Shown here: positions 8,014 through 16,344 of the stretch, piece after piece | How the letters are laid out: every line of letters begins with the position of its first letter | How positions within the stretch are numbered: the stretch's first letter is position 1 | Source: an uncultured Clostridia bacterium | GTDB taxonomy: Bacteria; Bacillota; Clostridia; Christensenellales; Borkfalkiaceae | Assembly: GCA_934271255.1 (NCBI GenBank) | Contig: CAKQQS010000001.1 | Location: forward strand, 248,001 to 312,000 | Reading direction: 5' to 3' | DNA: 64,000 nt | Notes under the pieces: model-generated | The model's database searches: none | What the model was told of the DNA's origin: nothing | What the model saw: the letters and a program-made list of their open reading frames with translations, nothing else | Made by a program: the position numbers and the translations under genes

Positions 8014-8289
8014 ATGAACAAAAATGATTTAGTTAGAAGAATTGCAAATATAAACGGCTGCACCATCAAAGATGCGGAAAAGTTTTTCGACGATACGTTA
8101 CAAGCGATTTACGAAGGTTTGAAAGAAGAAAAGAAAATCCAGATTTCCGGATTCGGTATTTTTGAACTTAAAGAAAAACCCGAAAGAAACGCGGTTAACC
8201 CCATGACGGGCGAAAAAATCGTCGTAGCGGCTTCTTCCACTCCCGTTTTGAAGTTCGGCAAAACTTTCAAAGATTCTTTTAATAAATAA
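8014..8289 (+). CDS. hup: DNA-binding protein HU
   Basis: 91 residues, the length of HU. MNKNDLVRRIA opens the helical body, and the arm contains GFGIFELKEKPERNAVNPMTGEKI, the HU/IHF signature with its intercalating proline (RNAVNP). HU is the main nucleoid protein, binding and bending DNA without strong sequence preference. It has its own strong promoter, a consensus AGGAGG site and its own terminator, as expected for a highly expressed single gene. Confidence 0.97.
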   Translation: MNKNDLVRRIANINGCTIKDAEKFFDDTLQAIYEGLKEEKKIQISGFGIFELKEKPERNAVNPMTGEKIVVAASSTPVLKFGKTFKDSFNK

Positions 8290-8296
8290 TTTTAAG

Positions 8297-8326
8297 GCGG
8301 TCGGATTTTTCTGACCGCTCTTTTTT
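8297..8326 (+). terminator. Terminator of hup
   Basis: GCGGTC/GACCGC hairpin (8297-8318) followed by a run of T (8320-8326). Confidence 0.85.
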
Positions 8327-8353
8327 GTTTTATAACCGCAAAAGACAAAAACG

Positions 8354-8393
8354 CCCGCCCCGAAAGGTTTCGACTTTCGGGGCGGGATTTTTT
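8354..8393. terminator. Bidirectional terminator between hup and the zinc-ribbon gene
   Basis: A 13-bp perfect stem CCCGCCCCGAAAG/CTTTCGGGGCGGG (8354-8366 and 8374-8386) has T-rich flanks in both directions, so it can end convergent transcripts. Confidence 0.85.
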
Positions 8394-8408
8394 TATAATC
8401 GGGTTGAG

Positions 8409-8621
8409 TTATTTATAAAACAGTATAAACACGACTATTATTATCGCCGTCAAAACGATGCTCGAAACGATTTTTATCTTTCGCGCTTTTTTCTCGTCCA
8501 TAGGCGTGTAGCCGTGGTAAACGCCTTCGTCGTCTTTCATACATTTAGGGCAGTATTTTTTGCTTGCCTTATACGCCTTTCCGCAATGCGGACAAACTTT
8601 GTATTCTTCGTCTTTCGGCAT
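8409..8621 (-). CDS. Small zinc-ribbon membrane protein
   Basis: 70 residues. CPHC and CPKC (first 30 residues) form a four-cysteine zinc ribbon; a single C-terminal TM helix (about 49-68) ends in LFYK. The layout is a cytoplasmic zinc ribbon tethered to the membrane by its tail. Function unknown. It starts 9 nt after the M3 peptidase and has AAGGTGA upstream, so the two are co-transcribed. Confidence 0.8.
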   Translation of the reverse strand: MPKDEEYKVCPHCGKAYKASKKYCPKCMKDDEGVYHGYTPMDEKKARKIKIVSSIVLTAIIIVVFILFYK

Positions 8622-8630
8622 AATTTCACC

Positions 8631-10319
8631 TTAACTTAAAGATTTTAAAATATCGAGCGCGCCGCTTGCAATGACGTCGAGAGTGCCGTCTGTGAACGGA
8701 TCGGGAAGCCCCGCGTTTTTAACAAGTTCGGGGAAAGGTACCGTTCCGCCGCATTTACTGAACTCTATGTATTTATCGAACGCTTTGTCGTAGTCTTTGT
8801 TCATCGCAATCAAGAACCCCAACGCGACGGTCTGAGCAAGACAGTAATCTATATAATAGAACGGGCTTTCGTAAATATGCATTTGATATTGCCATCTCGT
8901 GCCTTCTTCGATATACGGAACGCCTTTTATGTTAAGATAAGGTCTGTACTTCTTTTCGAGTTTAAGCCATTCTTTCTTTCTGTCTTCGGGGGTAAGTTCG
9001 GGGTTTTCGTACACGATATGCTGGAACTCGTCTACCATACACCCGTAAGGTATAAATATTAAAGCGTCGCTTAAATGTTTACGCAAATACTTGTTCGTGT
9101 TTTTGCCGAAGAACTTGTCCATAAACTTCCAGCAGAAAAACTCCATACTCATAGAATGACATTCCGCCGTTTCGTTACCGCCCAAATCCATTTCAAAATC
9201 GCCGTACTTGTGTACGAAGTTCATCGCAAGCGTATGGCCGAACTCGTGCGTGATGACGTCTACGTCCCCCGACGAGCCGTTAAAGTTCGCGAGAATGAAC
9301 GGTTGGTCGAAATCGGGGAAGTCTATCGCATAACCGCCGCCCCACTTGCCGTCCCTTGACAAGACGTCGAACGCGGACGCGTCCATCATCTTTTGCATAA
9401 AGTCGCCCGTTACGTCGCTCATTTCCTTATACATTTCGAGTCCCGCGTTCAGAATGCCGTCCGGCGAAAGTACGGGAACGGGTTGTTCGCCTTCCGAATA
9501 TATTCCTTCGTCGTAAAAGGTGTACGAGTCGTAACCCAAAGCGTCGGTAACGTCTTTTATGAGTTCCGCGTTTTTGGGAACTATCGATTTTGCGACGTTC
9601 TTTCTGAACGTTTCTATCATATCTCTGTCGTAGTCGACTCTGTTCATTGCGTAGTAGCCGTACTCGACGTAGTTTTTAAACCCGAGCTTTTTAGCGATTT
9701 TGTCCCTGACCTTTACGAGCCTGTCGAATATGTCGTCCAACTCTTTCGCGTGCGCTTTCAGTCCTTCGCCCATAGCGAACGCCGCTTTTCTTCTGACTTC
9801 CCTGTCGCTGTCTTCTTTCTTTCCGCGTACTATCGACAAGGGGACTTCTTCCCCTTCCCATTTAAACTTCATCGTACTCATGAGTTTGCTGTATTCCATA
9901 CCTATCGCCGCTTCTTCCTGTTTTTCGGCGACGACTCTCTCGTCGTTGACTTTTATGGAAAACTCGTATTTTTTGAAAATACTTTTACCCAAAACCTTTT
10001 CGAGTTCCGCCCTGAACGGCGACTCTACCATCGCTTTCTGATACTCGGCGATATACGTTACGATTATAGGCATGTTTTCGTCGTAGTATTCCTGTTCCTG
10101 CGTATAAAACTCGTCTTTCGTGTTGCAAGTATACCGCATATACGCAAGCGACCCGTAAGTCGCCACGTCGTTGAACAATTTTTTGAGGTCGGTGTTCCTT
10201 ACCTTGATAATTTCGTCGGCGGACTTTGCGTTTCTTATTTTGTTTACTACTTGTTCGTAGCCCGATTTAACTTCTTCGAGCGTTACTCTTCTGTATTCGA
10301 AATCACATACTTTTTTCAT
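8631..10319 (-). CDS. M3-family oligoendopeptidase (PepF-like)
   Basis: 562 residues from the ATG at 10319, close to the 560-600 usual for M3 oligopeptidases. The zinc motif HEFGH is at about 358-362, with the third ligand expected in the following GGNETAECHSMSMEFF segment. It cuts short peptides in the cytoplasm; there is no signal peptide. The frame opens earlier at 10364, but the ATG at 10319 has AAGGAAG upstream and starts at the usual family N-terminus, so it is preferred. An inverted repeat AAATGGCG/CGCCATTT (10339-10366) lies between this gene and rny. Confidence 0.93.
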   Translation of the reverse strand: MKKVCDFEYRRVTLEEVKSGYEQVVNKIRNAKSADEIIKVRNTDLKKLFNDVATYGSLAYMRYTCNTKDEFYTQEQEYYDENMPIIVTYIAEYQKAMVESPFRAELEKVLGKSIFKKYEFSIKVNDERVVAEKQEEAAIGMEYSKLMSTMKFKWEGEEVPLSIVRGKKEDSDREVRRKAAFAMGEGLKAHAKELDDIFDRLVKVRDKIAKKLGFKNYVEYGYYAMNRVDYDRDMIETFRKNVAKSIVPKNAELIKDVTDALGYDSYTFYDEGIYSEGEQPVPVLSPDGILNAGLEMYKEMSDVTGDFMQKMMDASAFDVLSRDGKWGGGYAIDFPDFDQPFILANFNGSSGDVDVITHEFGHTLAMNFVHKYGDFEMDLGGNETAECHSMSMEFFCWKFMDKFFGKNTNKYLRKHLSDALIFIPYGCMVDEFQHIVYENPELTPEDRKKEWLKLEKKYRPYLNIKGVPYIEEGTRWQYQMHIYESPFYYIDYCLAQTVALGFLIAMNKDYDKAFDKYIEFSKCGGTVPFPELVKNAGLPDPFTDGTLDVIASGALDILKSLS

Positions 10320-10375
10320 AATTCTTCCTTTTAACAACAAATGGCGAAGAGAAATCTCCGCCATTTTGCAATAAT

Positions 10376-11977
10376 TTATTTTGCATACTCGGTAGCGCGT
10401 AATTCTCTTATTACGTTTACCTTGATTTGTCCGGGGTATTCGAGTTCTTCTTCTATCTTTTTCGCGATGTCTTTCGCAAGATAGTACGTCTGGTTATCGT
10501 CAACCTTGTCGGGTTTGACGAGTACTCTTATCTCACGCCCGGCCTGAATAGCGTAACTCTTGTCTACGCCCTTAAACTCGTTTGCGAGTTCTTCGAGCCG
10601 TTGAAGTCTTTTAACGTAGTTTGTGGTGGTTTCCCTTCTCGCGCCCGGTCTTGCGCCCGAAATAGCGTCCGCCGCCTGAACAAGCACCGCTTCTATCGAT
10701 TGCGGTTCAACGTCCCCGTGGTGCGCCTGAATAGCGTTGACTACGGTGCGGTTTTCTTTGTATTTCTTAGCTAAGTCGGTACCTATCTGAATGTGCGTAC
10801 CTTCGACTTCGAAGTCTACCGCTTTACCTATATCGTGTAAAAGTCCCGCTCTCTTCGCCAAAGTCGCGTCCATACCGAGTTCGTTCGCCATAATGCCCGC
10901 GATTCTCGATACTTCTATCGAGTGTTTCAAGACGTTCTGACCGTAACTCGTTCTGAACTTCAATCTGCCCAAAAGTTTGATAAGTTCGGGGTGAATGTTG
11001 AAAAGTCCGCAGTCGAGCATAGCCGCTTCGCCCGCTTCTTTTATTTCGACGTCGAGTTCTTTTTTGACTTTTTCTACCGTTTCTTCGATTCTCGCGGGGT
11101 GTATTCTTCCGTCCGCGATAAGTTTTTCAAGCGCGATTCTGGCGGTTTCTCTTCTTACCGGATCAAAACCCGAAACGATAACCACTTCGGGAGTGTCGTC
11201 GATGATAAGTTCGATACCGCAAGCGTTTTCGAGAGTACGAATGTTTCTTCCTTCTCTGCCGATTATTCTCGCTTTCATATCGTCGCTGGGAATGGGAACG
11301 ACGGATACCGTGATTTCGCTCGCTTGTTCGGCGGCGCAACGTTGAATGGCAAGACTTATGATGTCTTTCGCTTTCTTATCCGCGTCTTCCTTGGTTTGCG
11401 CTTCTATCGCCTTTAACGACGTAATCGCTTCGCGTTTCGCTTCGTCCTGCATGTTGCTTACGAGTTCCTGCTTGGCTTCGTCGCGCGTATATCCCGCAAC
11501 CTTTTCAAGTTCTTGTATCATCGCGTCGTGTTGCCCCGCAACTTCCTTTTCTTTTAACGCAAGTTGCTGTTCTTTGGCTTGCAACGCTTTGATTTGGTTG
11601 TCGAGCGCGTCGCTCTTTTTGTCGAGCGCTTCTTCTTTTTTATCGAGCGCTTCTTCTTTTTGTTCTAATCTTCTTTCCGATTTCGCGAGTTCCTGACGTT
11701 TTTCGTTCTTTTCCCGCTCGAAATCGTTACGCATTTTAATTTCTTGCTCTTTGGCTTCTATGATTGCTTCTTTTCGTATATTTTTACTTTCATTTTCAGC
11801 GTCTTTTAAAATACGCTCGGCAGCGGTTTTAGCCGTACCGATTTGTTTTTCAATGTGCTTTTTATATATAAAATATCCGATTGCCGCGCCGATAAGCGCA
11901 AACACTACAATGCACGCTACCAAAATACCTACCCACGCGCCCGTGGATACGGCGAGCAAGGAGTTTAACGTTACCAT
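10376..11977 (-). CDS. rny: Ribonuclease Y
   Basis: 533 residues. N-terminal TM helix (about 14-36), long charged coiled coil (40-185, rich in EKKEEALDKK repeats), KH domain (IPSDDMKARIIGREGRNIRTLE, near 220-285) and HD domain with GLLHDIGKAVD near 380. RNase Y is the membrane-bound endonuclease that starts mRNA decay in many Firmicutes. AAGGAG lies nine bases before the ATG. It has its own promoter (12040-12068). Confidence 0.97.
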   Translation of the reverse strand: MVTLNSLLAVSTGAWVGILVACIVVFALIGAAIGYFIYKKHIEKQIGTAKTAAERILKDAENESKNIRKEAIIEAKEQEIKMRNDFEREKNEKRQELAKSERRLEQKEEALDKKEEALDKKSDALDNQIKALQAKEQQLALKEKEVAGQHDAMIQELEKVAGYTRDEAKQELVSNMQDEAKREAITSLKAIEAQTKEDADKKAKDIISLAIQRCAAEQASEITVSVVPIPSDDMKARIIGREGRNIRTLENACGIELIIDDTPEVVIVSGFDPVRRETARIALEKLIADGRIHPARIEETVEKVKKELDVEIKEAGEAAMLDCGLFNIHPELIKLLGRLKFRTSYGQNVLKHSIEVSRIAGIMANELGMDATLAKRAGLLHDIGKAVDFEVEGTHIQIGTDLAKKYKENRTVVNAIQAHHGDVEPQSIEAVLVQAADAISGARPGARRETTTNYVKRLQRLEELANEFKGVDKSYAIQAGREIRVLVKPDKVDDNQTYYLAKDIAKKIEEELEYPGQIKVNVIRELRATEYAK

Positions 11978-12039
11978 TTTTTTATTCTCCTTGTGCTATA
12001 TTTGGCGTCAAGCATAGCGTACCGCTACACTTAGTATTT

Positions 12040-12068
12040 ATTTTATACTATTTCCGTATATTTGTCAA
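12040..12068 (-). promoter_or_regulatory. Promoter of rny
   Basis: TTGACA (12063-12068), 17-nt spacer, TAAAAT (12040-12045). Confidence 0.8.
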
Positions 12069-12101
12069 TTCAAAACAAAAAAAATATATTCTTTTACGTA
12101 T

Positions 12102-12134
12102 AAAAAAGGAAGAAACGAACCCGCTTCTTCCTTT
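12102..12134 (-). terminator. Terminator of recA operon
   Basis: AAAGGAAGAA/TTCTTCCTTT hairpin (12105-12134) followed on the minus strand by T residues. Confidence 0.85.
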
Positions 12135-12153
12135 ATCCGTACCGTTTTATCCT

Positions 12154-13215
12154 TTATTCCTTTTTGTCGTCCGCGTTTTCTTGCGGTTTTTCGCCCTTGA
12201 TAGCCGCGACTATCTTGTCGAAAATCTCCTGTTTGAGTTCGGGGTGAGTCCTTAACGTTTCAATCGCTTTATCTCTGCCCTGACCTATCTTTTCTTCGTT
12301 ATAAGAAATCCACGAACCCGACTTTTCCAGAACTTCGTACTCGATACCCATATCGATTATACAGCCGTCCTGCGAAATGCCTTTGCCGTAAATTATATCG
12401 AACTCCGCCGTTTTAAAAGGCGGCGCGAGTTTGTTTTTTACGACTTTCGCTTTCGTTTTGTTACCGACGTTTCCGTTGTCGCCCTTTATAAGTTCGCCCT
12501 TTCTTACGTCTATTCTTACGCTTGCGTAAAATTTGAGCGCTTTACCGCCCGGAGTCGTTTCGGGATTGCCGAACATAACGCCTACCTTTTCTCTCAACTG
12601 GTTGATGAAAATGATACTCGTTTTGCTCTTGTTTGTGATACCCGCGATTTTTCTCAACGCCTGACTCATAAGTCTTGCTTGAAGTCCTACGTGAGAATCC
12701 CCCATTTCGCCTTCTATTTCCGCTCTCGGAGTCAACGCCGCGACGGAGTCTACTACGATCATATCGATTGCTCCGCTCCTTACGAGCGCGTCTACTATGT
12801 CGAGCGCCTGTTCGCCGTTGTCGGGTTGAGAAACGTAAAGGTTAAGCAAATCTACCCCCAAGTTCTCCGCGTATACGGGATCGAGCGCGTGCTCCGCGTC
12901 GATAAACGCGCAGATGCCCCCCGTCTTTTGCGCTTCCGCGATACAGTGAAGGGCTACCGTCGTTTTACCCGACGATTCGGGACCGTAAATCTCGACGATT
13001 CTGCCGCGCGGCATACCGCCTATTCCCAAAGCCGTGTCAAGGGACAAACACCCCGTAGGTATAACGTCTACGTTGAGATCCCCCGCGCTTTCGCCCAGTT
13101 TCATTATCGCGCCTTTACCGTACTGTTTTTCGATTTGAGACAATACCGTTTCGAGCGCTTTCGCCTTTCCGCTGTCCGTGGTTTCTTTTACCACTCCTTT
13201 GTTTTTTTCTGCCAT
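12154..13215 (-). CDS. recA: Recombinase RecA
   Basis: 353 residues. Walker A GPESSGKT at 78-85, the loop L2 region (NQLREKVGVMFGNPETTPGG) and KALKFYASVRIDVRKGE are diagnostic. RecA forms filaments on single-stranded DNA, drives strand exchange and stimulates LexA self-cleavage. It is the last gene of ftsK-rimO-pgsA-cinA-recA; cinA-recA neighbourhood is common. No convincing LexA box was seen in the 25-nt gap before it. Confidence 0.98.
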   Translation of the reverse strand: MAEKNKGVVKETTDSGKAKALETVLSQIEKQYGKGAIMKLGESAGDLNVDVIPTGCLSLDTALGIGGMPRGRIVEIYGPESSGKTTVALHCIAEAQKTGGICAFIDAEHALDPVYAENLGVDLLNLYVSQPDNGEQALDIVDALVRSGAIDMIVVDSVAALTPRAEIEGEMGDSHVGLQARLMSQALRKIAGITNKSKTSIIFINQLREKVGVMFGNPETTPGGKALKFYASVRIDVRKGELIKGDNGNVGNKTKAKVVKNKLAPPFKTAEFDIIYGKGISQDGCIIDMGIEYEVLEKSGSWISYNEEKIGQGRDKAIETLRTHPELKQEIFDKIVAAIKGEKPQENADDKKE

Positions 13216-13240
13216 AATCTATATCCTTACCTTTATTTTT

Positions 13241-14425
13241 TTATATATTTTTTACTAATTTAACCGCCTTGAACAACGCCGTCGCGACGCCTTGACGTAT
13301 CACGTCCGCCCGAGCGCCGGCAAAATCGTGTTTGCTTACGAACACGCCGTTTCTCGTCCCGACCGCTATATAACACCGCCCTACGGGATTATCCGATCCG
13401 TCGCCGTCCGGTCCGGCAAGCCCCGTCGTCGCTATCGCGAAATCGACGCCGCCGCGTATAAGCCCTACCGCCATTTCGTACGCCGTATCACCGCTTACCG
13501 CTCCGTAACTTTCGAGAGTCTTCGCCGATACGTTGACGCGTTTTCGTTTGGCTTCTTCGCTGTAACACACTACTCCGTCTTTAAACACCGCGCTCGCGCC
13601 CGATACCGCGACGATTCTCGAAGCAACTCCGCCACCCGTAAACGACTCCGCCGTCCCCAACGTCAACCCTTTCGTTTTAAGGAAAGTTACCAACGTTTCT
13701 TCAAGGCTCATGTCGTCGTAAGCGTAAGCGTATTTCTCGAACGCTACCGTCATTTCACGCAAATATTCGTCCGCCTTATACTCGTCTTCTTTCGGATACA
13801 AAAACGTAACCAACGCGTCGCCGTAATAGTTCGTAACGAGAAGTTTAAACCCTTTGACGGCGTTTACTTTTTCGGAAAAATCCGCGATGATTTCTTTGGG
13901 GCAACCGAACAGTTTAAAGTGCTGTTTTTCGAGTTTTGCTTCCAACTTGTCCGAAAGGTAGGGTATGACGTAAGATTTAAGCATTTCCGCGCCTTCCGTT
14001 TCGTCGTCGGCGATGACAATAAGCGTTACGTCCGTTTCGAGCATATACCCTTGCACAAGCCCTTTGTCGTTGGGAATAACGGTGGCGTCTTCCGGTAAAA
14101 GTATCAAATCTTCGGTGTAATCGGCCAACCCTTCTTTACCTTTAAGCCGTTCTTTCGCCGTTTCGCTTTCGACTAAATTGACGCCCAGCGAATCCGCTAT
14201 TATTTCCTTGACGTTATAGGTATTGTTCTGCCCCGCGCACGCGACTATGCAGTCGTAACCCGATTTGATATACTCGAACAACCGCTTAAACTCGACCGCG
14301 TCGCCGCAACTTACCGAAAAATAGGTCGTAATCTCTACGCCCGCGTCTAAAAAAGCCGTTTTTATTCGTTTTAAGTATTCGGTTTTTTCTCCCGTCGTGT
14401 CGAAGTTTATAAAAGCCTTTCTCAT
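13241..14425 (-). CDS. cinA: CinA-family protein (nicotinamide-nucleotide amidase domain)
   Basis: 394 residues. The C-terminal half (about 240-394) is a clear CinA deamidase domain: LGTAESFTGGGVASRI, the GVVCYSEEAKRKRVNVS segment and TTGLAGPDGDG. This domain hydrolyses NMN to nicotinate mononucleotide in pyridine-nucleotide recycling. The N-terminal half sits where the molybdopterin-binding-like (COG1058) domain belongs but is strongly diverged: the usual start GxEL motif is replaced by MRKAFINFDTTGEKTEY. It starts 1 nt after pgsA ends and precedes recA. Confidence 0.88.
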   Translation of the reverse strand: MRKAFINFDTTGEKTEYLKRIKTAFLDAGVEITTYFSVSCGDAVEFKRLFEYIKSGYDCIVACAGQNNTYNVKEIIADSLGVNLVESETAKERLKGKEGLADYTEDLILLPEDATVIPNDKGLVQGYMLETDVTLIVIADDETEGAEMLKSYVIPYLSDKLEAKLEKQHFKLFGCPKEIIADFSEKVNAVKGFKLLVTNYYGDALVTFLYPKEDEYKADEYLREMTVAFEKYAYAYDDMSLEETLVTFLKTKGLTLGTAESFTGGGVASRIVAVSGASAVFKDGVVCYSEEAKRKRVNVSAKTLESYGAVSGDTAYEMAVGLIRGGVDFAIATTGLAGPDGDGSDNPVGRCYIAVGTRNGVFVSKHDFAGARADVIRQGVATALFKAVKLVKNI

Positions 14426-14426
14426 A

Positions 14427-15023
14427 TCACTCGTCTTTTAAAACCTGTTTGTTTTTTATTATATAATTAAGTCCCGAAACGACCGTAAGAATCGTAGCGA
14501 GTCCCAAAAAGCACAGTCCTATCGTGTTTGATACGCTGACGTTGCCCTTGAACAACGGGAAATCGAAACTCAGCAAAAGAACGAGTATAGACACGTCCTG
14601 ACAAAACGTTTTCGCTTTGCCTATCTTGTCCGCCGCAAGCACTATCTGTCTTGCCGCCGCCTGCATGCGAAAGCCCGATACGATGAGTTCTCTCGCAAGA
14701 ATTATCGCAACCGCGACCGCCACGAGTTTTTGACCTAAATAGGACGGAACGGGTTTTAACGGAACGGGTATCAGGCATATCAGCACGTACGCCGTAGCGA
14801 CAAGCACCTTGTCCGCGATGGGATCCAGAAACTTGCCGAAGTTCGTTACTAAATTATATTTACGCGCTATCTGACCGTCCAAAAAATCGGTGAACGCCGC
14901 AAGCACGAAAATAATCGCCGAAATCATATAGTTGTACGGTACGTAGCCTTCCAAAAGAAAGAAAACCACGAATACCGGTATCATGCACATTCTTAAAATC
15001 GATAATTTGTTGGGTAAGTTCAT
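14427..15023 (-). CDS. pgsA: CDP-diacylglycerol-glycerol-3-phosphate 3-phosphatidyltransferase
   Basis: 198 residues, multi-pass membrane enzyme. The CDP-alcohol phosphotransferase motif DG(x)2AR(x)8G(x)3D(x)3D is perfect (D49, G50, A53, R54, G63, D67, D71). It makes phosphatidylglycerol-phosphate, the first committed step to phosphatidylglycerol. The ATG overlaps the rimO stop (ATGA), so the two are translationally coupled. Confidence 0.95.
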   Translation of the reverse strand: MNLPNKLSILRMCMIPVFVVFFLLEGYVPYNYMISAIIFVLAAFTDFLDGQIARKYNLVTNFGKFLDPIADKVLVATAYVLICLIPVPLKPVPSYLGQKLVAVAVAIILARELIVSGFRMQAAARQIVLAADKIGKAKTFCQDVSILVLLLSFDFPLFKGNVSVSNTIGLCFLGLATILTVVSGLNYIIKNKQVLKDE

Positions 15024-16342
15024 TCCGTTAGTTCTCCGTATAAATCGTAATCGTCGTAGTCCTTTATTTTTACGTTTACTCTTTCGCCCGCCTTTAACTC
15101 CGTCGGCGAAGCGACGTAAACTTTCCCGTCGATTTCGGGCGCGGAAAAATACGCTCTCGCGACGTACGAATACGTTTCTTCGTCGTAACCGTCTATCAGT
15201 ACGTCAAGCGTTTTTCCGTTTGCTTTTTTATTAGCCGCCGCCGAAACGGCGCGTTGCGTTTCGTACAACTCAGCAAGCCTTGCAAGTTTGACTTCTTCGT
15301 CAACCTGATTCGGCATATTGTACGCGGGCGTGTCTTCTTCTCTCGAATAAGCGAAAAATCCCGCGTTTTTGAGTTTTGCTTTCTTTATAAACTTTTTAAG
15401 AATCAGAAAATCTTTTTCCGTTTCGCCCGGAAAACCCGTTATGAACGTGGAACGAATCGCTATTCCTTTTATCTCTTTTTTGAGTTTTTCGATAAGTTTA
15501 AGATATTCTTCGCGAGAACCCTTTCTGTTCATTCTTTTCAAAACGTCGTCCGACGCGTGTTGCAAAGGAATATCTATATACTTAACGACCTTATCGTTCG
15601 TCTTTATCGCGTTTATTATTTCGTCCGAGAGTTTGTCGGGATACGCGTACAAAAGTCGGATAGACTCTATATTGTCGAGCTGAGAAATCTTGTCGATAAG
15701 TTCAGGCAACGCCTGTTCACGATACAAATCTTCGCCGTATCTCGTTACGTCCTGCGCGACCAGAATAAGTTCGGCTACCTTGCCAAGCCCCTTCGCTTCG
15801 TCGACGAGTTTTTCTATCGGAGTCGACCTGTATCTTCCCCTTATTTTGGGTATCAGACAGTACGTGCAGAAATTATTGCACCCGTCCGCTATCTTTAAGT
15901 AAGCGTAACTCTTCGGCGTAGTCGGTACTCTTTTGGAATAACTTTCCGCCGTTACGTTTTTAACGGCGTTTACCCGTTCGCCCGCGTACACCCTGTCCAG
16001 CACGTCGAATATCTCGTCGTAAGACGACACGCCCATAAACGCGTCCGCTTCGACGAACTCGTCGAACATTTCGTTTGCGAACTTTTGGGGTAAACACCCC
16101 GTTACTATTATCTTTTCAAGGTTATTTTTTCTGTATTCGTTTACGTCGAAAATATTGTCGATGCTTTCCTTTCTCGCGCTTTCCAGAAACGCGCACGTGT
16201 TGACGACCACGACGTTCGCTTGCGACAAGTCGTTGGTTATCTCTATCCTGCCGTCCAGAACGCCCAAAAGTTTTTCGGTATCGACTCTGTTTTTGTCGCA
16301 ACCGAGAGAAATTATTCCCAGTTTCTTCTTAGAGTAATCCAT
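15020..16342 (-). CDS. rimO: Ribosomal protein S12 methylthiotransferase RimO
   Basis: 440 residues. N-terminal MTTase domain with cluster cysteines C15, C50 and C83; radical SAM CxxxCxxC at C154/C158/C161 (CNNFCTYC); C-terminal TRAM domain. The opening KLGIISLGCDKNRVDTE is RimO rather than MiaB. It adds a methylthio group to the conserved aspartate of S12. GGAGAAA precedes the start. Confidence 0.95.
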   Translation of the reverse strand: MDYSKKKLGIISLGCDKNRVDTEKLLGVLDGRIEITNDLSQANVVVVNTCAFLESARKESIDNIFDVNEYRKNNLEKIIVTGCLPQKFANEMFDEFVEADAFMGVSSYDEIFDVLDRVYAGERVNAVKNVTAESYSKRVPTTPKSYAYLKIADGCNNFCTYCLIPKIRGRYRSTPIEKLVDEAKGLGKVAELILVAQDVTRYGEDLYREQALPELIDKISQLDNIESIRLLYAYPDKLSDEIINAIKTNDKVVKYIDIPLQHASDDVLKRMNRKGSREEYLKLIEKLKKEIKGIAIRSTFITGFPGETEKDFLILKKFIKKAKLKNAGFFAYSREEDTPAYNMPNQVDEEVKLARLAELYETQRAVSAAANKKANGKTLDVLIDGYDEETYSYVARAYFSAPEIDGKVYVASPTELKAGERVNVKIKDYDDYDLYGELTE

Positions 16343-16344
16343 CT

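Noticed and set aside
9393..10334. 313-codon plus-strand frame opposite the M3 peptidase
   Set aside because: Composition and arginine/valine/phenylalanine bias are those of an antisense shadow; no start signals.
13216..13240. LexA/SOS box before recA
   Set aside because: No GAAC-N4-GTTC-type dyad or similar was found; recA appears to be read from the upstream operon.
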